Of a stretch of 64,000 nt of DNA, positions 57,890-64,000 are shown one piece after another (the first letter of the stretch is position 1; each line of letters opens with the position of its first letter). The notes beneath the pieces are model-generated. The model saw only the letters and a list, made by a program, of their open reading frames with translations. It did no database searches and was not told the origin of the DNA. The DNA is from Gloeomargaritales cyanobacterium VI4D9 (GTDB lineage Bacteria; Cyanobacteriota; Cyanobacteriia; Gloeomargaritales; Gloeomargaritaceae). A program made the translations under genes and the position numbers. The stretch lies in contig OV696605.1 in NCBI GenBank assembly GCA_927797885.1, forward strand, positions 248,001 through 312,000. The letters are read 5' to 3'.

Positions 57890-58738
57890 ATGCCCTGGGT
57901 TCGGATTGTCAGTGGTGCCGTGGCGCTGGTGGTGGCACTTGGTTGGGTCACGTTGGGGGGATGGGTGTTCACGGCGGGCGTGTCCCTGATGGTATTTCTG
58001 GGGCAGAGGGAATATTTTGAATTGGCACGCATCAAGGGCATTTTACCAGCAACCAAAACCACCCTAGTCGTCAGTCAAATTTTAGTAATTGTCGCCACGG
58101 TTGCCCCCCAACTTGCAGACCCGGTGTTGGCGGTGGGCGGTAGTTGGATTTGTTTTTATCTATTATTCCAACCAAAATTGGCGACGATTGCCGATATTGC
58201 TACGTCAATTTTAGGGTTATTTTATGGGGGCTATTTGCCCAGTTTTTGGGTGCGGTTGCGGGGGATCGAACAAGCGGATTTTAGCAATTTACCCCTGTTG
58301 GGGTTTTGGCCGCAGGGGGGGGCATGGCCGTTGGGGTTAAAAGTGACACTATTAACCTTTGGTTGTATTTGGGCATCGGATATTGGGGCTTATTTTTTTG
58401 GGCGTGCTTTTGGGAAAACCAAACTATCGGAAATCAGTCCGAAAAAAACCGTAGAAGGTGCCGTGTTTGGGGTCAGTGCCAGTGTGGTTGTGGGGGCATT
58501 GGGAGCCTTCCAATTGGCTTGGCCGTTTTGGTTAGGCATCGGCTTGGGGCTGATGACCGGCATTGCTAGTTTACTAGGGGATTTAACGGAATCTATGATG
58601 AAACGGGATGCGGGGGTGAAAGATTCTGGGCATTTAATCCCCGGACATGGGGGCATTTTAGACCGGGCGGATAGCTATGTGTTTACCGCACCTTTGGCCT
58701 ATTATTTTGTCACCCTGTTGGTGCCGCTGGTCGGATGA
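57890..58738 (+). CDS. cdsA: Phosphatidate cytidylyltransferase CdsA
   Basis: 282 aa from ATG 57890. About seven hydrophobic helices and the signature near the C-terminus, MMKRDAGVKDSGHLIPGHGG followed by LDRADS. It makes CDP-diacylglycerol for phosphatidylglycerol, in the inner membrane. Convergent with the DUF2993 gene, with 29 nt overlap. Confidence 0.95.
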   Translation: MPWVRIVSGAVALVVALGWVTLGGWVFTAGVSLMVFLGQREYFELARIKGILPATKTTLVVSQILVIVATVAPQLADPVLAVGGSWICFYLLFQPKLATIADIATSILGLFYGGYLPSFWVRLRGIEQADFSNLPLLGFWPQGGAWPLGLKVTLLTFGCIWASDIGAYFFGRAFGKTKLSEISPKKTVEGAVFGVSASVVVGALGAFQLAWPFWLGIGLGLMTGIASLLGDLTESMMKRDAGVKDSGHLIPGHGGILDRADSYVFTAPLAYYFVTLLVPLVG

Positions 58739-59360
58739 TCAAATCCCCGGATAAATGGATCGAACCGGGCTGTAATTTTAACTCCTGAATCTGCACATCA
58801 GTACCAAGATAAACTATAATTTGCTTGTCATCGGAATGTAGCATTAATTCATTGGGAGTAACCAGATTAATTTGGGTGAGTAATTGGGTTTGGTCATCTA
58901 GTAACCAACGAATCTCATCCGGGTAAATTTTTATCGCTTGAATTTGGGTAATTTCTGAGTAAAATTCCCGGAGATAAGAACTTAGAGTTTCCTGAATATA
59001 GGGCAGGGAAGCATTCACATTCTGTTCGGTGATCGTAGCTTGTATTTTTACGGTAATCGGTTCTACAAATGGCTGTCCCTTCTTTTGTAAAAATGGCAAA
59101 TGGAACCGGATTGCTTGGGCGGTTAAAGCCACCTCTTGCAGGTGCATCTTTTGGTAAATAATGTTTTGGGCGCTGACCTGAATATAGGGCAAACAGCCGG
59201 ATAGCCAGACTTGGGATGCGTCCTGGAGTGAAACCTCAAGTGCCTGAACCTGGGTCACCTGCCGTTGTAGCCACCAGCGCAGGAGGGTGGCCAGGGGACG
59301 GCTGAACCCCTGATTAGCGGGCAAAGGCACCCACCCCGTAGAGACATTCTGGGGCGGCAC
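58710..59360 (-). CDS. DUF2993 (LmeA-like) protein
   Basis: 216 aa. ALEVSLQDASQVWLSGCLPYIQ (split), VSAQNIIYQKMHLQEVAL and NELMLHSDDKQIIVYLG are like the DUF2993 family, which includes LmeA lipid-binding proteins. The N-terminus lacks a signal peptide in the longest form and overlaps the upstream gene by 47 nt, so a later start (for example GTG 59327) is possible. Confidence 0.75.
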   Translation of the reverse strand: MPPQNVSTGWVPLPANQGFSRPLATLLRWWLQRQVTQVQALEVSLQDASQVWLSGCLPYIQVSAQNIIYQKMHLQEVALTAQAIRFHLPFLQKKGQPFVEPITVKIQATITEQNVNASLPYIQETLSSYLREFYSEITQIQAIKIYPDEIRWLLDDQTQLLTQINLVTPNELMLHSDDKQIIVYLGTDVQIQELKLQPGSIHLSGDLIIRPAAPTG

Positions 59361-59766
59361 AATGGCTCATAATCGCCTGTATCCGAAAGGTGGCGGTGCG
59401 CCGTGGGGTGACAGAAACCACCGGAATTGCATCAGGGCGCATATCTTCATCAATGAAATTGCGGTTTTCATCAAACAAACGCAAATCCATATCCCGGCAA
59501 TCCTGGTCACACACGGCAACAATAATGTAGTTTACCCCCGCCCGCAGGGTAATGGTAATAAATTCCGCATCCCGGGGACGCAATTTACCCGTAAATGGGT
59601 CGTGGGACAACCGATAGCCCTCCCGTTCCGCCGCCCGTCCTGCTTCCCGCAACTGTTGCCGCACACTGGCGAGAAATGGATTGGGCTGGGCTTGAGCAAC
59701 CCCCACTCCGCCAATTAGCAAACACAAACCCACCAGCAACCGCCCCCACCGTCCCGCCATGACCAT
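59314..59766 (-). CDS. Secreted hypothetical protein
   Basis: About 150 aa from ATG 59766 (or 59760). A signal peptide (WGRLLVGLCLLIGGVGVAQAQ) precedes a small domain with AGVNYIIVAVCDQDCRDMDLRLFDE (split; two Cys) and FRIQAIMSHCAAPECLYGVG. The pattern resembles periplasmic beta-sandwich proteins in cyanobacteria that lack an assigned function. Confidence 0.7.
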   Translation of the reverse strand: MVMAGRWGRLLVGLCLLIGGVGVAQAQPNPFLASVRQQLREAGRAAEREGYRLSHDPFTGKLRPRDAEFITITLRAGVNYIIVAVCDQDCRDMDLRLFDENRNFIDEDMRPDAIPVVSVTPRRTATFRIQAIMSHCAAPECLYGVGAFAR

Positions 59767-59858
59767 ACCCCTTTTGAGACTTGAAGATATATTTACCTTA
59801 ACCAAACCTATCAATTGTTTCCCCATTAGTAACAGAATATTTTTAGAGTTTGTTATGA

Positions 59859-60080
59859 AGGGTAGCTCTATAGCAATCCTATTTGATTAACCAACAAAAA
59901 TTTCCCAGAACCAAGGACGGGGGCGGTGCCCCTGCGACCCCTGTTCCATTCTCATTTAGGATTGCTATATGTATTGATTTTTGTACCTATACGGCAGGCT
60001 CGGAAGCCCCATTCTTTCGTCGGCAATTATCAATAACGCAGGGGTCATTCTCAATAGCTGTGAATTAATAGAGGTGCCCT
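59859..60080. repeat. Repeat family C, copy 4, split by a family A copy
   Basis: Left end AGGGTAGCTCTA (59859-59870), right part from 59970 (GTATTGATTTTTG to TAGAGGTGCCCT at 60080). Joining them restores the C consensus CTCTATTTATTG around a single TA. Confidence 0.87.
59869..59969 (-). repeat. Repeat family A, short copy with TA target duplication
   Basis: The element proper is TAGCAATCC...GGATTGCTA (59871-59967, 97 bp), flanked by TA on both sides, while the intact C copies have one TA here. Confidence 0.9.
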
Positions 60081-60530
60081 ATATACACCACAAGTGTGTT
60101 TGTTAGGAGATAAACTCCTGCGACCTATATTTCAAGAATTGTTGGCAAATCGTTCCCGCAGTTGCCGACCAACTTCTCTGGCAATTTCGGGACTAACCTT
60201 GAAGCGGTTGAGTTCTTCCTGGGTGATGTAGCCAATGCGCTGTCTGTGGGAATTTTTCGCCTGTTGCATACGTTTCTGCATCGCTAAAACATCTTCTAAA
60301 CTATGTAAATTAGTGGGGAATAGACCCCAATTCGACATAGCTCTTTGTAATCTTTGGTAATGGGTTTTCAGGACATTTTTATAGCTCGTATTGCCGGGTA
60401 GGTGAACGACATCAAAACCCGGTGGAGCATCAAAAGGCGTTTTACTTGAGTTTGTAGTCACCAAATACTTCTCTGGACTAAATTCTGTTTCGCAATCTAT
60501 GGCTTTTATTTGCGCCAAAAATCCCAGGGG

Positions 60531-61638
60531 CAGAAGTGTTGAAAGGTAGGTAAAGGCAGAAAAAGAGGGGTCAAAATATGGTATTCTAATTCATATAAAC
60601 CAAAACATGAAACAACTATGAAATTCAATTCTTTTCCCGGGATTGTCAAATTTTTACTCAAAGACCTGCCAACTAATGATTATCCAGTTCTAAATTCTCG
60701 CTTATTTTGTTCAATCTGGTTTGCTGGCATTTTAGACAAAGGAATCAACAGTTTACGGGACTTATTTTACCAATTAAATCATGCGGGCATTAAGGTTGAC
60801 TTATCCACGTTTTCTAAGGCGAACAAGACAAGAGACCCACAAATTTTTATGCATCTTTATCATAAATTATTGCATTATATTGAGGAAGCTCATCCTGAAA
60901 AGAGGTTGGTTTTATGTCCTTTTGATGCTACCGTAATACCGCTGATGAGTAAGTTATTTTGGCTCCAAGGCTATCGCCAAGTAAAGTTAATAACCACTTT
61001 GAATCAAGATACGAAATCTACTGGTCATTTAATTGTTAGTCCTGGACAGGCACATGAGATTAATTTTGGTGAAGATATTGTGAAAATGCTACCGGAAAAT
61101 GGAGTCGCAGTCGGGGATAGAGGGTTTTGCAGTCACAAAGTATTTGAACAATTTATCGAAAATGATGCCCTTTTTATTATCCGTATTAAGTCGAATTGGA
61201 AATGGGATGAAAACTATCATATCACCACAGAACGAGGTAAGGCGAGAGTAGTTTGTTTTGGCAATGTTCAACAGAAAGTAGACTATTATTTAGCTACCAA
61301 TATTCCTGAGGATGTAATGAGTAATGAAGAGATAGGGGAAGCCTATAGACAACGCTGGGCGATAGAGGTACTATGGAAATTTCTAAAGATGAACTTAAAG
61401 CTCGATAAAATGATGAGTAAAAATTTGAATGGAATTACCATTCAAATTTATGTAATTTTAATAGTTTACTTGATATTGCAACTGTTAAAAGTTCCACGGA
61501 TGTACGGAAGTAAATTGGCAGATAAGTTCCGATATATACAAATCTTAATACGGCAGGAGTGGAATTTTGTCCATTGGCTCAATCGGGTCGTCCCACGCCT
61601 AAATATGTAAAGTTTTATTGCAGGATTCAACACTTGTG
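60531..61638 (+). mobile_element. Complete IS4-like insertion sequence
   Basis: 1108 bp. Ends CAGAAGTGTTGAA and (reverse) CACAAGTGTTGAA differ at one position. Both sides carry TCCCAGGGG (60522-60530 and 61639-61647), a 9-bp target duplication. It contains one transposase gene and no passenger gene. A 175-bp derivative (22624-22798) and a relic (38640-38742) occur elsewhere in the window. Confidence 0.94.
60618..61610 (+). CDS. IS4-family transposase
   Basis: 330 aa, intact. DDE residues: Asp in PFDATVIPL (about residue 103), Asp in AVGDRGFCSH (about 174), and Glu in YRQRWAIEVLWKFLKMNL (about 248), the YREK-like motif of IS4. It is AT-rich compared with resident genes. Because the ends, duplication and ORF are intact, it is likely active or recently so. 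Confidence 0.93.
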   Translation: MKFNSFPGIVKFLLKDLPTNDYPVLNSRLFCSIWFAGILDKGINSLRDLFYQLNHAGIKVDLSTFSKANKTRDPQIFMHLYHKLLHYIEEAHPEKRLVLCPFDATVIPLMSKLFWLQGYRQVKLITTLNQDTKSTGHLIVSPGQAHEINFGEDIVKMLPENGVAVGDRGFCSHKVFEQFIENDALFIIRIKSNWKWDENYHITTERGKARVVCFGNVQQKVDYYLATNIPEDVMSNEEIGEAYRQRWAIEVLWKFLKMNLKLDKMMSKNLNGITIQIYVILIVYLILQLLKVPRMYGSKLADKFRYIQILIRQEWNFVHWLNRVVPRLNM

Positions 61639-62909
61639 TCCCAGGGGTATTTTGGGATTCACATGGTAAAAGGCGATGCTCGTATTATGGGTAGAGTTGA
61701 TCATGATGCGAATAAAGGTTCGACTATTATATTCTCGTAATTCTTCAGCAACGGTCATATCCTCAATATCTCCTGCCCAAGTGTATCCCTGTTCTACGAG
61801 GGCAGATTGCAGGCGATGGTAGTATGCTAAATCAACATAACCCCGAAAGTCTTCTGAGTTGACGATGCGGTATTCATGGGTATTACCAAAGCTAGATTTC
61901 AGGGTTTTGTAGATTTTTTCGACAGCAGTTTCAATTTCGTCTTTAGACCCTGTAGAGATTCTAGCATTGCTAGAATTAGATGAATTTCTATCAGTTTTGG
62001 CCGCTTTATTTGCATCAATATCTAAAACCATAGGAACCTGTAAAAAATCTGCTAACTGACGACCTAAATTCTCAAGTTCATGTAACTTCTGGCGACTTGA
62101 TTTATATAATTCATTTGTCGAAGAAAAGCGGGCTGAGCAGTCTATTTCAAAATAAATATCTGGGGAATCACTGTTGATTTTTAGGGAGTAGCAGTACCAC
62201 CTATCATTATCACTATCCACCTCGGAATCAACTCGTAAGGAAACCTTAGAATACTCAGATAGATGCAACCTTTTTTTTATAGAACCTTGCCGTTTTAATA
62301 ATTTGTCGAAACGAGATTGGACAAGGTATTTTAAAGTTCCTTCATCTAAATCAAAAATTAACTCATCATCTGGTACAAATAGCCATAATATCATAAAGAT
62401 GATAATGAAAATGATGCAAAAAAGTATAAGTGGTAACTGCTCTATCAAGGTCTTAGGTACAGGCTCACCATGCAACAGATTGAATTGAATGAATTGGATT
62501 AGTAGATTGATTAGTAGATTAAACAAAAGTACAAGAAATATATTAAAAAGTGCAAACAAAATACAGCCAAGTATTAAAGTGCCTATGCCTATGCTAATAG
62601 TGAATATTATAACGTTGTATTCTTCAACAACTCTAGCCTTAGAATGACTAATCTGTACCCATTTTTTTGTCATAATGATTTCTTAACCTTGGGGTGTGTT
62701 TTCTGTTTACTTCTGTGTTAATCTACCTTTCATTATTCGTCAAGTAGTTTCTATCCTTGAGCGTCGGGCTGTGTTTACCCGGATGGAATCATTTTTTGTA
62801 CAACATTGTAAACTTTTAATTCTCAGCAACGGTCGTCTCACCCATGTCTATTCCCAAGTTCCCGGCGGTTGCTCTATGATAAAAAGATGAATTTTTGTCC
62901 CTGTCTGCC

Positions 62910-64000
62910 ATGACCAGCGACCGGATTTTGATTTTTGACACCACCTTGCGGGATGGGGAGCAGTGCCCCGGTGCGAGTTTGAATACGGAGGAAAAGCTGG
63001 TGATTGCCCGCCAGTTGGCGCGTTTGGGGGTGGATGTTATTGAGGCGGGTTTTGCCTACGCCAGTCCGGGGGATTTTGAGGCGGTGCAAACGATTGCCCG
63101 GGAGGTGCGGGAATCCATCATTTGCTCCTTGGCACGGGCGATTCCGGCGGATATTGAGGCGGCGGCAAAGGCGTTGGAACCGGCGGCACATCCCCGCATT
63201 CACACGTTTATTTCCACCTCGGATATTCATCTACAGCATCAGTTACGCAAAAGCCGCAGTGAGGTGTTGGATATTGCAGTAGCGATGGTGCAAAAGGCAA
63301 AAAGCTATGTGGATGATGTGGAATTTTCGCCGATGGATGCGGCGCGCTCTGACCCGGCGTATCTGTACCAAGTCCTGACGGCGGTGATCGAAGCGGGGGC
63401 GACGACGGTGAATATCCCGGATACGGTGGGGTATCTGATGCCGGAAGAATTTGGTTTGTTAATTAAAGGTATCCGAGAAAATGTGCCGAACATTGACCGG
63501 GCGGTGATTTCGGTGCATGGGCATAATGATTTGGGGGTGGCAACGGCGAATTTTTTAGAGGCGATTAAACAGGGTGCCCGGCAGGTGGAGGTGACGATTA
63601 ATGGCATCGGGGAGCGGGCGGGGAATACGGCGTTGGAAGAATTGGTGATGGCTCTGCACGTGCGGCGCAGTTACTTTAATCCGTTTTTGGGGCGACCGGC
63701 GGAATCTACGGCTCCCTTAACCCGGATTGATACCACCCAGATTTACAAAACCTCGCGCCTGGTTTCCAGTTTGACGGGGATGGTGGTGCAACCCAATAAG
63801 GCGATTGTGGGGGCGAATGCCTTTGCCCACGAGTCGGGGATTCACCAGGACGGGGTGCTCAAGCATCGGCAGACCTATGAAATCATGGATGCCCGCACGA
63901 TTGGCTGGCAGGCGAATCAGATTGTGCTGGGCAAGCATTCCGGTCGTCATGCGTTCCGGGCACGGTTGCAGGAGTTGGGGTTTGACCTGCATGAACAGGA
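62910..64000 (+). CDS. leuA: 2-isopropylmalate synthase LeuA, N-terminal part
   Basis: At least 363 codons from ATG 62910; it runs off the right edge. Motifs: [17 protein letters not shown] at the N-terminus, [25 protein letters not shown] and the metal site [12 protein letters not shown], then [14 protein letters not shown]. It condenses acetyl-CoA and 2-oxoisovalerate in leucine synthesis. The C-terminal regulatory domain is outside the window. The 230 bp upstream show no clear leader peptide or attenuator. Confidence 0.95.
   Translation, partial: MTSDRILIFDTTLRDGEQCPGASLNTEEKLVIARQLARLGVDVIEAGFAYASPGDFEAVQTIAREVRESIICSLARAIPADIEAAAKALEPAAHPRIHTFISTSDIHLQHQLRKSRSEVLDIAVAMVQKAKSYVDDVEFSPMDAARSDPAYLYQVLTAVIEAGATTVNIPDTVGYLMPEEFGLLIKGIRENVPNIDRAVISVHGHNDLGVATANFLEAIKQGARQVEVTINGIGERAGNTALEELVMALHVRRSYFNPFLGRPAESTAPLTRIDTTQIYKTSRLVSSLTGMVVQPNKAIVGANAFAHESGIHQDGVLKHRQTYEIMDARTIGWQANQIVLGKHSGRHAFRARLQELGFDLHEQ

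Larger units (their letters stand above)
60132..62673 (-). pseudogene. Membrane-protein gene of unknown function, interrupted by an IS4-like element
   Basis: The 5' part (62673 to 61639) codes about 345 residues: two N-terminal hydrophobic hairpins (about 20-60 and 80-105), then a soluble domain. The 3' part (60530 to 60132) codes the last about 128 residues (AQIKAIDCETEFSPEKY, QRLQRAMSNWGLFP, ERFANNS). Removal of 60531-61638 and one TCCCAGGGG copy joins them in frame as KIPLG-FLAQIKAID, giving about 474 aa. No family was recognised. The gene is AT-richer than its neighbours, suggesting acquisition. Each half may still be translated. Confidence 0.88.

Noticed and set aside
62696-62890. 64-codon frame upstream of leuA as a leader peptide or small gene
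   Set aside because: No run of Leu codons, ribosome site, terminator-antiterminator pair or known similarity seen.

Overview
The window is chromosomal DNA of a cyanobacterium. Direct indicators are a phycobilisome core gene (apcF), a CpcT-type phycobiliprotein lyase, the beta-carboxysome shell gene ccmO, psb30 (ycf12), ycf51, light-dependent protochlorophyllide reductase, the NDH-1 maturation factor CRR6, and a tRNA-Leu(UAA) gene split by the classic cyanobacterial group I intron. Pilus-type chemotaxis modules, NtcA-type promoters and a Zur box agree with this. Coding DNA is moderately GC-rich, while repeats and a few accessory genes are AT-rich. I do not assign a species.

Layout. 1-1964: a reactive-sulfur module (TSUP permease, rhodanese, persulfide dioxygenase) transcribed away from an ArsR regulator whose cysteines resemble those of SqrR/BigR. 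2437-8298: thiS-ruvC, glgP, a histidine phosphatase, gap1 and an alpha/beta hydrolase. 8391-10271: a decayed GDT1-type gene, a MAPEG protein, an IS5 remnant and many small repeats. 10272-17555: a Trp-rich protein, a DRTGG ATPase and a degenerate MBL protein whose start overlaps head-to-head with a site-2-protease homologue lacking its metal-binding histidines; then Fe-ADH, ycf51, a PilH/PilG-like receiver pair and a SIMPL protein. 17580-18190: IS605 and IS630 relics. 18408-25060: por, an amidase, psb30, ssb, rdgB, a membrane protein and the intron-containing tRNA-Leu. 25115-34147: a Zur-box-preceded COG0523 GTPase and a CheA-PilJ-CheW-PilH operon. 34197-46799: ccmO, tlyA, apcF, glnA with a textbook NtcA promoter, pyrF, an RDD protein, cpcT, ygfZ and an SbcD-like nuclease. 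47610-53003: amt, CRR6, map, CIRCE-groEL and tRNA-Lys. 53701-57837: a giant chemoreceptor with five tandem GAF domains, each carrying both cysteines of a DXCF cyanobacteriochrome. 57890-64000: cdsA, secreted proteins, a complete IS4-like element inserted in a membrane-protein gene, and the start of leuA.

Three families of short palindromic-ended repeats (called A, B and C here, about 100-140 bp) fill most intergenic gaps, often nested. A copies sit in TA dinucleotides, like IS630/Tc1-mariner MITEs. A fourth 175-bp element is a deletion derivative of the IS4-like element, with its own 9-bp target duplication inside an A copy.

The items most worth a second look are the five-GAF dual-cysteine photoreceptor, the pair of apparently dead metallo-enzymes with overlapping starts, the putative persulfide-responsive operon, and the nested mobile-element history including an exactly reconstructible gene interruption.
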